From positions 62,001-126,000 of the forward strand of contig NZ_JACDXX010000001.1 in NCBI RefSeq assembly GCF_020539525.1: a DNA stretch of 64,000 bases, given 5' to 3'. Both the position numbers and the translations under genes were made by a program. Position 1 is the stretch's first letter. Every line of letters begins with the position of its first letter. Below are positions 16,797 through 26,869 of the stretch, in pieces. Source of the stretch: Pseudogemmobacter faecipullorum. Lineage in GTDB: Bacteria > Pseudomonadota > Alphaproteobacteria > Rhodobacterales > Rhodobacteraceae. The notes beneath the pieces were generated by a model. It searched no databases, was not told the DNA's origin, and was given only the letters and a program-made list of their open reading frames with translations.

Positions 16797-19700
16797 TCAG
16801 ATCAGCCAGAAATCCGCTGCAGTCAGACTGAGACCGGGCGACAGAACCGCGATCAGCGTCCCCCCGCCCGCCGCATTGCCATTGGCATCCCAGAGCAGCT
16901 GGCCCGTCACAGGGTCATAGAGCAGGCGATGCTCTGGCGTCGTCGCCAGCGCAGCTGTGTCAAAGGCAGCAAAGGAGAGGCTGCCTGGCCTCAGACCAGG
17001 GTATGCAGCACAGACCAGCCGGATCTGATCCTCCCCCGGCCTGAAATCCTGAATACGGTCGATATTATTCGCGCCGGGGGCGGTATCAAACACGAAGACA
17101 TCCGCCCCCGCCCCTCCGGCCAGCAGATCGAGACCAGCGCCACCGATCAGCGTGTCATTGCCATCGCCGCCGATCAGTGTGTCATTACCCGCCCGGCCCC
17201 AGATCTGATCATGGCCAGCGTCGCCCCAGATCACATTCCCCGCCGCATCGCCCAGAAGCGTATCGCCAAAGCGGGTGCCATAGAGATCCTCGATACTGAC
17301 GTAGCTGTCCCCGGCGGCATAACCGGTATTCCCGGCCGGGGCCTGCAGATCGGCCCGCAGACCGGCAATTGCGTCATTATACTGCACCCGGTCGCGGCCA
17401 TTGCCGCCATGGAGCAGATCCGCCCCCGCCCCGCCCAGCAATATATCATCACCCTCGCCGCCGATCAGCGTGTCATTGCCCGCCCGGCCCCAGATCTGAT
17501 CATTGCCGGCATCGCCCCAGATCACATTCCCCACCGCATCGCCCAGAAGCGTATCGCCAAAGCGGGTGCCATAGAGATCCTCAATACTGACGTAGCTGTC
17601 CCCGGCGGCATAACCGGTATTCCCGGCCGGAAGCTGCAAATCGGCCCGCAGACCGGCAGTTGCGTCATTATACTGCACCCGGTCGCGGCCATTGCCGCCA
17701 TGGAGCAGATCCGCGCCTGCCCCGCCCAGCAATGTATCATCACCCTCGCCGCCGATCAGCGTGTCATTGCCCGCCCGGCCCCAGATCTGGTCATTGCCAG
17801 CGTCGCCCCAGATCACATTCCCCGCCGCATCGCCCAGAAGCGTATCGCCAAAGCGGGTGCCACAGAGATCCTCGATACTGACGTATCTGTCCCCGGCAGC
17901 ATATCCGGTATTCCCGGCCGTAAGCTGCAGATCGGCCCGCAGCCCGGCAGGGGCGTCGTTATACTGCACCCGGTCGCGGCCATTTCCACCATCCAGCAGA
18001 TCCGCGCCTGCCCCGCCCAGCAATATATCCTCTCCGGCACCACCATAGAGGCTGTCATTGCCCGCCCGGCCCCAGAGCTGATCTGCCCCGGCCTCGCCCC
18101 GGATCCTGTTGCCTCCCCCATCGCCGAGCAGCGTGTCGCCAAAGGGCGATCCCGCCAGATCCTCGATGCTCAGATAGCTGTCCCCGAGCGCGAAACCGGT
18201 ATTCGCAACAGGCAGCAGCAGATCGGCCCGCAGCGCCGCAGACGCATCTTCATAGCAGGCCCGGTCCCGCCCCTCACCACCCTGCAGCAGATCGGCCCCG
18301 GCGCCGCCGCGCAGCACGTCATTACCCTCTCCGCCATAAAGCCAGTCATTTCCCGCCCCGCCGATCAGCGTATCATTGCCGCCCATCCCCTCAATCGTGT
18401 CGCTCTCTGCCCCGCCGCGCAAAAGATCCGGCCCAGGGGTGCCGAAGATCGTGCCCTGGTCCACTAAGGGCAGGGGCAGGCTGTGCCAGAGCCCGGTGAG
18501 CGTGGCGAGGCGCAGCTCTTCGCGGCTGAGCGGCAGCCCATTCGCGCTGAAAATTTCAAGACGCTCGGCCCCGAACCACAGCACGGCACCGCTGGGCGTG
18601 GCCAGAAACTCAACCGCAGAAAAATCACGCAGCCCGGACCAGCCCGTCAGATCGAGCCGGTCGAGACCGGGCTGAAAATCGGTGATCACATCCGCCATGC
18701 CATCCGCGCTGAGCACGAAAAGATCCGCGCCACCGCCTCCGGTCAGCCGATCCTCGCCCGGCCCGTCGGTCAGCACATCACTGCCCTCGCCCCCCGAAAG
18801 CGTGTCATTGCCCGCCCCGCCGGTCAGCAGATCATCAAGCGCGGTGCCGTTCAGCCGGTCCGCACCCTCACCACCGCGCTGCGGCAGAGCGATGGCCGAA
18901 AGGTCAAGGCCAAGCCGGGTGATGCCGCTGCCCTCTCCGGCGAGGAAAATTTCGAGCTGCCCGCTCTGCAGCCGCAGGCTGATTGCGCTGATGGCCCCGG
19001 GCGCGACCAGGCCCTCGCCGGTCAGCTCCGCCATCAGCACCAGCCGCCCGCCAGGCAGGATCTCAAACAGATTGAGCCCCTGATCCGCCCCCCCCGCCAG
19101 GATGAAAGCGCGCTCCTGCAGCACCACAACCTCCAGTGCCCGCAAGGCCTGAAACCGGGTGTTCAGCGTATCGATGATGTGATCGGCAGCCTCCATCCCA
19201 CCGCTGGCGGTCAGGCGGATCAGGCTGATCGAGGAACTGCCGGAGGAACCGGCCACCAGCCAGGTCCCGCCATGGGCCGTGACCTGCCGCACCACCTCGG
19301 GCGAGGCGATGCCAAGCCCCTCAGCCGCACCGATGGCGGCGCTTTCGCGCGGGCGGCCATCATCCTCCAGCGCGATCAGATGGATCCGGGCGGCGGTCTG
19401 CGATAAAACGATCAGATAATTGCGGCCGTCATAGCTGAGCGGCTCAATTGCCGTGATATTGATCTGATCTGCGACATCCGGCCCCAGCCGCAGCCCGGGC
19501 AGTGCCGTCAGCTCGCCGCTGTTGCCGAGCCGCCAGGCCTGCAGCATACCCGCTCCGGTTGCAGATCCGTAGCAGAAATTTTCACCACCCAGCGCCAGGC
19601 TCGCACTGGCGGAGAAGCTGATGCCGCCGCCGGCAGGGGGCAGGACATTGCTGCGCAGGGTGCCGCTGTCGCGCAGCTGGTAGAAACTCAGCCCGCCCGG

Positions 19701-19976
19701 CCCGAGGCCGGAGACCAGCAGCATCTGCGCGCCATTGAGGCTCAGCGCCGCCAGCTCCGGCCCGGCGGAGAGGCCACCAGAGGAGCGGATATCATAGCTG
19801 CCGCTGAGCCGCAGCGGGCCGTCGATCTGCAGCGCCAGCACGCCACCGCCCGCCCGGGTGAGGCTATAGAGCATAAATCCGCCACCCGGGGCCTGCAGGA
19901 TCAACAGATCTTCGATCCCCGAGAGCATATGGAGCGGCGCCTCGGTAAAAGTCTCTATCCAGCTGAACCGGAACAT
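16797..19976 (-). CDS. Large RTX (calcium-binding nonapeptide repeat) secreted protein
   Basis: A 1059-residue protein with three parts. Residues 1-390 are Gly/Leu/Ser-rich strand-forming sequence that looks like a beta-propeller. A first RTX block follows at about 390-440 ([17 protein letters not shown]). Residues 540-1000 carry four 97-residue tandem units, each pairing RTX nonapeptides with a YNDA...LRADLQ...SIEDL insert. The C-terminus (ADVFVF...[15 protein letters not shown]) is the common type I secretion end. There is no N-terminal signal peptide, as expected for type I export, but no hlyB/hlyD/tolC genes are seen here. AAAGGTG lies about 5 bp before the ATG. It is probably a calcium-dependent extracellular or surface protein; no catalytic motif was found. 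Confidence 0.85.
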   Translation of the reverse strand: MFRFSWIETFTEAPLHMLSGIEDLLILQAPGGGFMLYSLTRAGGGVLALQIDGPLRLSGSYDIRSSGGLSAGPELAALSLNGAQMLLVSGLGPGGLSFYQLRDSGTLRSNVLPPAGGGISFSASASLALGGENFCYGSATGAGMLQAWRLGNSGELTALPGLRLGPDVADQINITAIEPLSYDGRNYLIVLSQTAARIHLIALEDDGRPRESAAIGAAEGLGIASPEVVRQVTAHGGTWLVAGSSGSSSISLIRLTASGGMEAADHIIDTLNTRFQALRALEVVVLQERAFILAGGADQGLNLFEILPGGRLVLMAELTGEGLVAPGAISAISLRLQSGQLEIFLAGEGSGITRLGLDLSAIALPQRGGEGADRLNGTALDDLLTGGAGNDTLSGGEGSDVLTDGPGEDRLTGGGGADLFVLSADGMADVITDFQPGLDRLDLTGWSGLRDFSAVEFLATPSGAVLWFGAERLEIFSANGLPLSREELRLATLTGLWHSLPLPLVDQGTIFGTPGPDLLRGGAESDTIEGMGGNDTLIGGAGNDWLYGGEGNDVLRGGAGADLLQGGEGRDRACYEDASAALRADLLLPVANTGFALGDSYLSIEDLAGSPFGDTLLGDGGGNRIRGEAGADQLWGRAGNDSLYGGAGEDILLGGAGADLLDGGNGRDRVQYNDAPAGLRADLQLTAGNTGYAAGDRYVSIEDLCGTRFGDTLLGDAAGNVIWGDAGNDQIWGRAGNDTLIGGEGDDTLLGGAGADLLHGGNGRDRVQYNDATAGLRADLQLPAGNTGYAAGDSYVSIEDLYGTRFGDTLLGDAVGNVIWGDAGNDQIWGRAGNDTLIGGEGDDILLGGAGADLLHGGNGRDRVQYNDAIAGLRADLQAPAGNTGYAAGDSYVSIEDLYGTRFGDTLLGDAAGNVIWGDAGHDQIWGRAGNDTLIGGDGNDTLIGGAGLDLLAGGAGADVFVFDTAPGANNIDRIQDFRPGEDQIRLVCAAYPGLRPGSLSFAAFDTAALATTPEHRLLYDPVTGQLLWDANGNAAGGGTLIAVLSPGLSLTAADFWLI
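17145..18308 (-). repeat. Four tandem 291-bp repeats inside the RTX gene
   Basis: The units run 18018-18308, 17727-18017, 17436-17726 and 17145-17435 in coding order. Each encodes 97 residues. The last three are nearly identical at the DNA level, while the first has diverged. This pattern suggests recent duplication, and the repeats could expand or contract by recombination. Confidence 0.9.
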
Positions 19977-20063
19977 GTCACACCTTTTCCCTATAGTGAG
20001 TTTCCCCGGCTAAGGGTGTGGTGCTGTGAGCGCTCTGTGGCGGAAAAGGGGCGTTAAAGTAGA

Positions 20064-21086
20064 ATGCGAGTAAGTACAGACAAACCAGGCATCGCTGCCG
20101 CTCTGCCCTGCCGGGCCTGGCGAAGTCAGGATCCCTGCAGGACGACTGGTGCCACCGAGAGCCCGGCCGGGCCCTCGGCGCCGGTCACCATCCTTATGGC
20201 CACCTATAATGGCGAGCGGCATCTGCAGGCCCAGCTCGACAGCTTTGCCGCACAAAGCCATCGCAACTGGCAGTTGTTCATCACTGATGACGGATCGGGC
20301 GACAGAACGCTCGGAATCCTGCAGGATTTTGCCCGGCAGTATCCGGTGCAGATCGTACAGGGACCGCAGCAGGGCGCGGGGATGAATTTCCTCTCGGCGC
20401 TCTGCCATCCTGAGCTGCCCCAGGGCATCCTGGCACTGGCGGATCAGGATGATGTCTGGCTGAAGGGCAAGCTGGCGCGCGGCCTGCGCCGCATGGCCGC
20501 GGCCCCCGATCCCTCCGCCCCGGTGCTCTATTCGGCCGAGAGCCTGATCGCGGATGGTGCGCTGAAGCTGATGAAGCGCTCGACCAGCGGCACGGTCGCC
20601 CCGGGCTTTGCCCCGGCACTGGCGCAGAACCTGTTCGCCGGCCATTCGATGATGCTGAACGCCCCGGCCCTGGCCCTGGCGCGCAGCGCGGGCTGTCCGC
20701 CGGGAGTGATCTGGCATGACTGGTGGCTCTATCAGCTGCTGGCCGGGGCCGGGGCGCAGCTGATCCTCGATCCGCTGCCCACGGTGATCTACCGCCAGCA
20801 CAGCAGCAATACGCTGGGCGTGGTCAATGGCCCGGGCGCAGCCTTGCGCCGGTTGCAGATGGTGCTGCGCGGTGAATGGGGCGAGACCATCCGTGCCCAT
20901 GCCGGGGCGCTGCAGTCACGGCGCAGCCTGCTGACCGCTGCGGCTCAGGGGCAGCTCGATGCTTTCCTGGCCCTGCCGCCAAAGGGCCTGGCCAGGGCGC
21001 GCCGTCTCCAGGCGCTGGGTGTCAGGCGCAGCTCAAAGGCCGGAGACCGGATGATGTCGCTCGCCGCGCTGTTCGGCCGGATCTGA
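20064..21086 (+). CDS. Family 2 glycosyltransferase
   Basis: A 340-residue GT-A enzyme: VTILMATYNGERHLQAQLDS near residue 41, FITDDGSGDRT, and LALADQDDVWLKGKL with the metal-binding DxD-type acidic cluster. The pattern is that of GT2 rhamnosyl- or hexosyltransferases in O-antigen and capsule loci. The 40 residues before the domain are not typical and may reflect an upstream start choice. It is divergent from the RTX gene and convergent with the DUF2793 gene. It probably adds one sugar to the surface glycan; the donor is unknown. Confidence 0.85.
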   Translation: MRVSTDKPGIAAALPCRAWRSQDPCRTTGATESPAGPSAPVTILMATYNGERHLQAQLDSFAAQSHRNWQLFITDDGSGDRTLGILQDFARQYPVQIVQGPQQGAGMNFLSALCHPELPQGILALADQDDVWLKGKLARGLRRMAAAPDPSAPVLYSAESLIADGALKLMKRSTSGTVAPGFAPALAQNLFAGHSMMLNAPALALARSAGCPPGVIWHDWWLYQLLAGAGAQLILDPLPTVIYRQHSSNTLGVVNGPGAALRRLQMVLRGEWGETIRAHAGALQSRRSLLTAAAQGQLDAFLALPPKGLARARRLQALGVRRSSKAGDRMMSLAALFGRI

Positions 21087-21096
21087 ACCTCGCGCC

Positions 21097-22146
21097 TCAG
21101 ATCCAGCGTCCGACCGCCATGACGCGCAACGCCTGGCTGCCGGCTTTCGACAGGAAAGACAGCACACGCAGGCTGGCACTGCTGGCCGAAGGGGCGGCCG
21201 CGGCCAGCCAGCAATCGACGCCATCCGCCAGGCCGCTGACCACCGGCGCCGATCCGGCGAGGAAGGACTGCGGATAGCTCCAGCTGACCGCAGGCGAGGT
21301 AAAGCCCGCGCCCAGCGCCGTGCTGACATTCGCGACCGAAAAGCCGTGATGCCAGCAGATCTGCGTGCCATCCGCGAGACGCAGCCAGCTGCCGCTGGCA
21401 TTTGAGCCGCGTTCCAGCACCGCGCCTGTCGGCAGGCCCGCGCTTTGCGTCACAGTGCCGACCAGGCTGGCGCGGCTGCAGACCGGGCTGCCCGCCACCC
21501 GGAGCCCCTGGGGAAAATCGGCAATGCCCGTCGCCGCGCCAAGCGCCAGCGCCACCTGCCAGGCGCTGCCATCGGCACTGACCTTCACTGCGAAATCATC
21601 GCTGCCGGTGCAGCCCATTTCGGCCCGGCCCGACCAGCCGGTCTGAAACAGCAGGCTGCCGGTCTCGGCGGCAGAGGCCTTGTTCAGCTTCAGCTGCATT
21701 CCCGCCCCGGCATGGCTCATCAGCACCGCAGGCGAGGCCAGGGCAAGCCGGTTCACCGCATCTGCCGTGGCCGAGATGCCGAGCCGGGCAAAGCTTCCTG
21801 CCGTCTGATCCGGCGTGACCCAGGACAGGCCGTCATAGACCGCCAGCCGCGCCTCGCTCAGCAGATAGGCCTGCCAGCCGGGCCGGGGCGCAAGGAACTG
21901 CCAGCCGGCCGCAGTCATCACCGCCAGCTGCCCCTCCTGCCCGGCCCAGAGCCCGGTGGCCCCGGCGGCGACGATATGGCGATCGCCGGCCACCGGCAGC
22001 GCAGGCGGGGCGCTGCGGTCACGATCCGCCACCGCCAGCTGCACCAGGGCATCCAGCAGAAGCAAAGCTTCATTATGGGTGACATGTTTCTGCGCCTGGG
22101 CCGGCAGGATCAGCGGCAGCTCCAGAATATCGGTGGTGTCAGACAT
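21097..22146 (-). CDS. DUF2793 protein, tail-fibre-like
   Basis: A 349-residue protein whose first 120 residues match the DUF2793 pattern (LPLILPAQAQKHVTHNEALL, then GDRHIV and WAGQEGQLAVMTAAGWQFL). DUF2793 proteins are phage or gene-transfer-agent tail fibres. In Rhodobacter capsulatus a DUF2793 protein encoded away from the main GTA cluster (rcc00171) acts as a GTA tail fibre; I recall this from the literature and did not check it. The C-terminal 200 residues are Gly/Ser/Ala-rich and probably form the receptor-binding part. No other phage or GTA gene is in the window. Confidence 0.75.
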   Translation of the reverse strand: MSDTTDILELPLILPAQAQKHVTHNEALLLLDALVQLAVADRDRSAPPALPVAGDRHIVAAGATGLWAGQEGQLAVMTAAGWQFLAPRPGWQAYLLSEARLAVYDGLSWVTPDQTAGSFARLGISATADAVNRLALASPAVLMSHAGAGMQLKLNKASAAETGSLLFQTGWSGRAEMGCTGSDDFAVKVSADGSAWQVALALGAATGIADFPQGLRVAGSPVCSRASLVGTVTQSAGLPTGAVLERGSNASGSWLRLADGTQICWHHGFSVANVSTALGAGFTSPAVSWSYPQSFLAGSAPVVSGLADGVDCWLAAAAPSASSASLRVLSFLSKAGSQALRVMAVGRWI

Positions 22147-22279
22147 GAAATCCTCCGCACGGGACCAGGGCGGGGCGGTGGCTGATGCGCCTCCTGCCCT
22201 TCCCGCGTGAGGCTGAGGGCATTGTGCTTACGCCCCTCCTGGCCCGGCGCACGCTGCCCGCCCCAGAGCGGCAACAGGC

Positions 22280-23194
22280 TCAGCTCACCGGGCCGCCGGT
22301 GCCCGCCCCATCGGCGCGGCGGATCACCCGCCGGGCCGAGGCCTCGCGCCGGATATTCACGCTGATCGCGCCGATGATCATCGCCCCGCCCAGGATCACC
22401 CAGGGGTCAAAGGCCTCGCCGAAGACCACCATGCCCAGCAGCGCTGCCCAGAGGATCTGCAGGAAGGTCACCGGCTGGGTCACCGCCAGCGGCGCGGCGG
22501 CAAAGGCGCGGGTCATGGCATAATGGCCAAGGGTGGCAAAACCCGCCCCTGCCGCCAGCCAGACCAGCTGCCAGAGCTCGGGGCGCTGCCAGACCGGCCA
22601 GGCCAGCAGGCCAAGCCCGGGGGCGGTGGCAAAGGTCATCATGGCGACAATCACCCCGGCGGGCACGCTGTCACTCATGCGTTTGGCGATGATATAGGCG
22701 ATAGCGAAAGAAATGGCTGCACCGAACTGGGCCAGATGACCGGAACTGATCTCGCGCAGCCCGGGCCGCAGCACCACCATAGCGCCAAGAAAGGCCACCA
22801 GCGCCACCATCATTCGCCCCGGCGTCACCCCCTCGCCCAGCAAGAGCCCGCCAAGGATCAGCACGATCACCGGATTAAGAAAGCCGATCGCCGAGACCTC
22901 GGCCACCGGCAGCCGGGCCATAGCGTAAAACCACAGCGTCACCGCCAGCACCGTCACCAGCCCGCGCAGGGCGAACATCACCCAGATGCGGCGCGGATAC
23001 TGGCTGCGCATCAGCTGCGGCAGCAAGGGCAGAAAGATCAGCGCGCCGAAAGCATAGCGCAGAAACGCCGCCTGAGGCGCGGGCAGCGAGGTGCCCACCG
23101 CCTTTACCACCCCGTTCACCCCGACCATCGCAAGGCCCGAGATCACCATCCACAGAATGCCGGCAAACGGCCTATGCGCTGTCTTTTCCCACAT
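22280..23194 (-). CDS. EamA/DMT-family transporter
   Basis: A 304-residue inner-membrane protein with about ten hydrophobic helices in two EamA halves, as in the drug/metabolite transporter superfamily. The ATG at 23194 (MWEKTAHRPFAG) is chosen. The frame continues to a TTG at 23230 that would overlap the lysE-type gene. It follows that gene on the same strand and may be co-transcribed. Substrate unknown. Confidence 0.85.
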   Translation of the reverse strand: MWEKTAHRPFAGILWMVISGLAMVGVNGVVKAVGTSLPAPQAAFLRYAFGALIFLPLLPQLMRSQYPRRIWVMFALRGLVTVLAVTLWFYAMARLPVAEVSAIGFLNPVIVLILGGLLLGEGVTPGRMMVALVAFLGAMVVLRPGLREISSGHLAQFGAAISFAIAYIIAKRMSDSVPAGVIVAMMTFATAPGLGLLAWPVWQRPELWQLVWLAAGAGFATLGHYAMTRAFAAAPLAVTQPVTFLQILWAALLGMVVFGEAFDPWVILGGAMIIGAISVNIRREASARRVIRRADGAGTGGPVS

Positions 23195-23216
23195 GGCGCG
23201 CACCAGAGGTGAGCGC

Positions 23217-23819
23217 TCAGGAAAAGGCAAGCCCCGCCGCGATGCCCCACATCAGCAATCCGGTCCCCGCCTCGAGCCAGACCCAGGCCACCGGCCGGGC
23301 GAACAGCGGTGCCAGCAGCCGCGCGCCATAGCCGAGCGCGGTGAAAAAGCTCAGCGAGCCCAGTGCGGCGGCAGTGCCAAAGGCCCAGGCCTGGCCGGGA
23401 TATTGCGCCGAGACCGAGCCGATCAGCACCAGGGTGTCGAGATAGACATGCGGATTGGCCCAGGTCAGCATCAGGCAGCTCAGCACCACCTGACGGCGCG
23501 GGGCGCTTTTGCCGCCGGAAGGCAACAGCGCCTCACCGCCCCGCATCGCCGCCCTCAGCCTTTGCGCGCCATAGACCACAAGGAAGGCCACGCCGCCCCA
23601 GAGCATCAGCGATCCAAGCCAGGGCACGGCACGCGAAAGCGCGCCAAAGCCCGCCACCCCCGCGCCGATCAGCAGCGCATCCGACAGGGCACAGATCGCC
23701 ACCACCGATCCGATATGCTCGCGCCGCAGCCCCTGGCGCAGCACGAAAGCATTTTGCGCGCCTATGGCGAGGATCAGGCTTAACGCCGTGAAATATCCGG
23801 CAAAAATCGCCTCAGCCAA
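23217..23819 (-). CDS. LysE/ArgO-family amino-acid exporter
   Basis: A 200-residue membrane protein with the N-terminal LysE/ArgO signature SLILAIGAQNAFVLRQGLRR, six predicted helices, and the WANPHVYLDT motif in the middle. Members export lysine or arginine. It is transcribed away from an ArgP/LysG-type regulator 153 bp upstream, the usual exporter-regulator pairing, so basic amino acids are the likely substrates. Confidence 0.9.
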   Translation of the reverse strand: MAEAIFAGYFTALSLILAIGAQNAFVLRQGLRREHIGSVVAICALSDALLIGAGVAGFGALSRAVPWLGSLMLWGGVAFLVVYGAQRLRAAMRGGEALLPSGGKSAPRRQVVLSCLMLTWANPHVYLDTLVLIGSVSAQYPGQAWAFGTAAALGSLSFFTALGYGARLLAPLFARPVAWVWLEAGTGLLMWGIAAGLAFS

Positions 23820-23865
23820 AATGCGCCCCTCCCGCTTCCCCTGCTGAAAATAGCCCCAGGGGATC

Positions 23866-23886
23866 AGGGGGGCAGAAGGCCCCCCT
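23866..23886. promoter_or_regulatory. Inverted repeat between the exporter and its regulator
   Basis: Perfect 8-bp arms (AGGGGGGC and GCCCCCCT) with a 5-base loop lie 47 bp before the exporter start codon. It may be a leader hairpin or part of the regulator's target. The AT-rich stretch at about 23920-23945 is the likelier promoter area for both genes. Confidence 0.35.
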
Positions 23887-23972
23887 CTGTTCAGCTTCCG
23901 CTTCTGACGCCCTGCGCATAGTTAATCAAATTAAACTGTTTCACGTGACACCAGTTTTGCTAATCTGACCCC

Positions 23973-24869
23973 ATGCTTGATCCTGCACAGCTTGCCGCCC
24001 TTGCCGCCGTGCATCACCGCGGTGCCTTTGATCTGGCCGCCGCCGATCTGGCGGTGACGCCTTCGGCGATCTCGCAGCGCATCCGGGCGCTGGAGGAAAG
24101 GGTCGGCACTTTGCTGATCCGCCGCGGCCAGCCCTGTATCGCCACCCCAGCCGGGCAAAAGCTGATCCGGCATTTTGAGGCGATCCGGCTGATGGAGCGC
24201 CAGCTCAGCGCCGATCTGCCCGGTCTCGGGGATAGGGCCCTGCCGCTGCGGATTGCGGTCAATGCCGACAGCCTCGCCACCTGGCTGCTGCCCGCCCTCG
24301 CCGCGGTGCCGGGATTGCTGTTTGATCTGGTGATTGCCGATCAGGATGTCGCGCATGAGCATCTGCGTCAGGGCGAGGTCAGCGCCGCCATCACCTCGGA
24401 TCCCGGTCCGCTGCAGGGCTGTGACAGCACGCCACTCGGGGCTTTGCGCTACCGCGCCACCGCCAGCCCGGCCTTTCTCGCCCGCCATTTCAGCGCCGGG
24501 GTCAGCCGGGACAGCCTGAGCCGCGCCCCCTGCCTGATCTTTTCCGAAGCCGACCGGCTGCAGCATCTCTGGGCCAGCCAGCAGGGCCTGCTGCCGCCAT
24601 CCGGGCTGCGCGGCCATCGCCTGGCCTCAGCCGAAGGCTTTGTCGCCGCCTGCCTCCTCGGCATGGGCTGGGGGATGAATCCCGAAGGGCTGATCCGCGA
24701 GGCCCTGGCCCGCGGCAGGCTCTGCGAACTGATCCCGGGCAGCTATACCGATATTGCGCTTTACTGGCAGGTCACCCGGCTGGCGGCTCCGGCGCTGAAA
24801 CCATTGAGCCGCGAAATCCGCCGCGCCGCCGCAACCGCGCTGATCACGCCCTCAGAAGCGGATACGTGA
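23973..24869 (+). CDS. ArgP/LysG-type LysR transcriptional regulator
   Basis: A 298-residue LysR-family regulator. Its helix-turn-helix starts at LDPAQLAALAAVHHRGAFDLAA and contains the ITP-like VTPSAISQRIRALEERVG. The N-terminus is that of the ArgP/LysG group, which senses arginine or lysine and activates the divergent exporter gene. The last 18 bp overlap the 3' end of the convergent acyltransferase gene. Confidence 0.88.
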   Translation: MLDPAQLAALAAVHHRGAFDLAAADLAVTPSAISQRIRALEERVGTLLIRRGQPCIATPAGQKLIRHFEAIRLMERQLSADLPGLGDRALPLRIAVNADSLATWLLPALAAVPGLLFDLVIADQDVAHEHLRQGEVSAAITSDPGPLQGCDSTPLGALRYRATASPAFLARHFSAGVSRDSLSRAPCLIFSEADRLQHLWASQQGLLPPSGLRGHRLASAEGFVAACLLGMGWGMNPEGLIREALARGRLCELIPGSYTDIALYWQVTRLAAPALKPLSREIRRAAATALITPSEADT

Positions 24870-25787
24870 GGGAAAGCGAAATTCGACATCGGCTTTCGGC
24901 CCTGTCCTGCCCGCCAGCCCATAGGTCAGGCGGCGCAGCTCACCGGCCAGCCCGGCTTTCATCCCGGGATCGATCTCTACCGGCTGACCCACCGCCAGCT
25001 TCAGCGGCTTTTTCGCCCGTTTCAGCGTTTCGCGGAAGATCAGCGCCACCCGCAAAGGATAGGAATAATGGCTGACGATCTGGAACAGGCGCGAATTCTG
25101 GCCATGGAACCAGACCGGCAGCACCCTGACCCCGGCCCGCAGCGCCAGCCGGGTAACGAAAGGATGCCAGGCCGGATCGGCGGCATGGCGGGCCAGGGGC
25201 CTCGGCGCAGTCGCCACGCCACCTGCCGGAAAGATCACCAGCACATGGCCCTGATCGAGCCAGTCGGCGGCCGCTTTGCGGGTTTCAGCCGAAGCGCGGC
25301 GCGCCGCTGCCCCGGTGCTGAAATCGACCGGCAAGAGCAGGGACCGGGCCTCCGGGGCCTGACAGAGCGCCGCATGGACCATGATTTTCACATCGGGCCG
25401 CACCCGGGTGATCAGATCCCCGAGCGCCAGACCATCAGCAATGCCGAAAGGATGATTGGCGATCACCAGCAGCCCGCCGGTTTTCGGGATCAGCCTCGCA
25501 TCACCACGGGTGAATTCAAGCTGCAGCCCGAGCAGCCGCACCGCTTCGGCAAAAAGCGGCGCCCGGCGGTCGCGCCCGGGGTCTGCCCGCCAGCTGCGGT
25601 AAAGCTTTTCGATCCGGCCCTGGCCTGAGAGCCGCTCGGCGATACGGATCAGCCTGCGGCGAATCGGGCTTTGCTCAGGATGGGAATAGCTGAAGACCGG
25701 CGCCTCCGGCAGGCCGGTATCCCCCGCCACCGGCAGGCCCGGTACCGGCAGGCCCACCACCGCCTCTTCGCGCAGCATCTGCCCCAT
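24852..25787 (-). CDS. Lysophospholipid acyltransferase family protein (PlsC/OlsA-like)
   Basis: A 311-residue acyltransferase with LLVIANHPFGIADGLALGDL (the NHPFG...D/EG catalytic block), VLVIFPAGGVATA (the substrate-binding FPxG type) and LRAGVRVLPVWFHGQNS. These fit the hemolysin/OlsA-type group that acylates lysophosphatidic acid or lyso-ornithine lipid. The frame is open much further upstream, but GGAGAGAGAT directly before the ATG at 25787 decides the start. No lyso-ornithine synthase gene (olsB) is adjacent. Confidence 0.8.
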   Translation of the reverse strand: MGQMLREEAVVGLPVPGLPVAGDTGLPEAPVFSYSHPEQSPIRRRLIRIAERLSGQGRIEKLYRSWRADPGRDRRAPLFAEAVRLLGLQLEFTRGDARLIPKTGGLLVIANHPFGIADGLALGDLITRVRPDVKIMVHAALCQAPEARSLLLPVDFSTGAAARRASAETRKAAADWLDQGHVLVIFPAGGVATAPRPLARHAADPAWHPFVTRLALRAGVRVLPVWFHGQNSRLFQIVSHYSYPLRVALIFRETLKRAKKPLKLAVGQPVEIDPGMKAGLAGELRRLTYGLAGRTGPKADVEFRFPSRIRF

Positions 25788-25939
25788 ATCTCTCTCCGCT
25801 GTCAGCCTGTGCCGGGGCGCGCGGTGCCACCACCGCCGCTCTCCGGCATCTGACTGCCAGCTCTGCATGACAGGCCAATGACAGCAGCCACGACAGGGAC
25901 AACGCCAAGGGAGAGGCAGGGCCTGCCTCAGGGCAAAAG

Positions 25940-25967
25940 AAAACCCCCGGCCGGAGCCGGGGGTTTT
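25940..25967 (-). terminator. Intrinsic terminator after yebC
   Basis: A perfect 12-bp stem (AAAACCCCCGGC / GCCGGGGGTTTT) with a CGGA loop lies 44 bp past the yebC stop. T-rich sequence flanks it in the minus direction. A-rich and T-rich ends on both sides would let it work both ways. Confidence 0.85.
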
Positions 25968-26010
25968 CCTGAACTCATCAGAGGAGCGCGGGCCCAAGCC
26001 CGGGCGCGGC

Positions 26011-26751
26011 TCAGAGCTGCGCCGCGACATCCTCGGGCACGTCGAAATTATGGGTGACGGTCTGCACATCGTCATCCTCTTCCAGCAGATCGATCAGCCG
26101 CATCAGTTTCTGCGCGGTGTCGAGGTCAACCTCGGTGCGCGACTGCGGACGCCAGATCAGCTTGGCCTCGGTCGATTCCCCGAGGCTGGCTTCCAGCGCA
26201 TCCGAGACCGCCGACAGATCCTCAATCGGGCAATAGATGTAGTGACCATCTTCATCGGTCTCGACATCCTCGGCCCCGGCCTCAATCGCCGCCATCATCA
26301 CCGTGTCCGCATCACCTGCGCTCAGCGGATAGGAAATCTCACCCAGGCGGTCAAAGCTGTGCGAGACCGAGCCGGTCTGGCCCATATTGCCGCCAGCCTT
26401 GGTGAAATAGCTGCGCACGTTCGAGGCGGTGCGGTTGAGGTTATCGGTCAGCGCCTCAACGATGATCGCAATCCCACCGGCACCGTAACCTTCATAGCGG
26501 ATTTCGGTATAATCTGCCGCATCGCCCATCTGCGATTTTTTGATCGCGCGGTCGATCACGTCTTTCGGCATAGAAACCGCTTTCGCAGCTTTTACTGCCA
26601 GACGCAGACGCGGGTTTTTATCGGGGTCAGGATCGCCCATCTTTGCGGCGACGGTGATCTCTTTCGAGAGTTTCGAGAACATTTTCGAGCGGATACCATC
26701 CTGCTTGCCCTTGCGGTGCTGGATGTTCGCCCATTTCGAATGGCCTGCCAT
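26011..26751 (-). CDS. yebC: YebC/PmpR family regulator (TACO1-like)
   Basis: A 246-residue protein that begins with the invariant [18 protein letters not shown]. It continues with [38 protein letters not shown] and [19 protein letters not shown]. Members are described as transcription regulators and as ribosome-associated factors that relieve stalling on proline runs. The frame continues upstream, but the conserved N-terminus fixes the start. It follows the YmdB-like gene by 118 bp on the same strand. Confidence 0.95.
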   Translation of the reverse strand: MAGHSKWANIQHRKGKQDGIRSKMFSKLSKEITVAAKMGDPDPDKNPRLRLAVKAAKAVSMPKDVIDRAIKKSQMGDAADYTEIRYEGYGAGGIAIIVEALTDNLNRTASNVRSYFTKAGGNMGQTGSVSHSFDRLGEISYPLSAGDADTVMMAAIEAGAEDVETDEDGHYIYCPIEDLSAVSDALEASLGESTEAKLIWRPQSRTEVDLDTAQKLMRLIDLLEEDDDVQTVTHNFDVPEDVAAQL

Positions 26752-26869
26752 GGGGCACTCATTATCCCATTTTGATACCCGGGTTCCATACACCCTTAGC
26801 AGTGCTGCGGGCAAGGCCAGGGGAAGTCTCACCCTCCCCTGCAGGTATATTGTTACGTTTTGGCCCGGA

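Noticed and set aside
16686-18467. 593-codon plus-strand frame with internal repeats
   Set aside because: Its repeats are the antisense image of the RTX repeats. There is no ribosome site or known domain.
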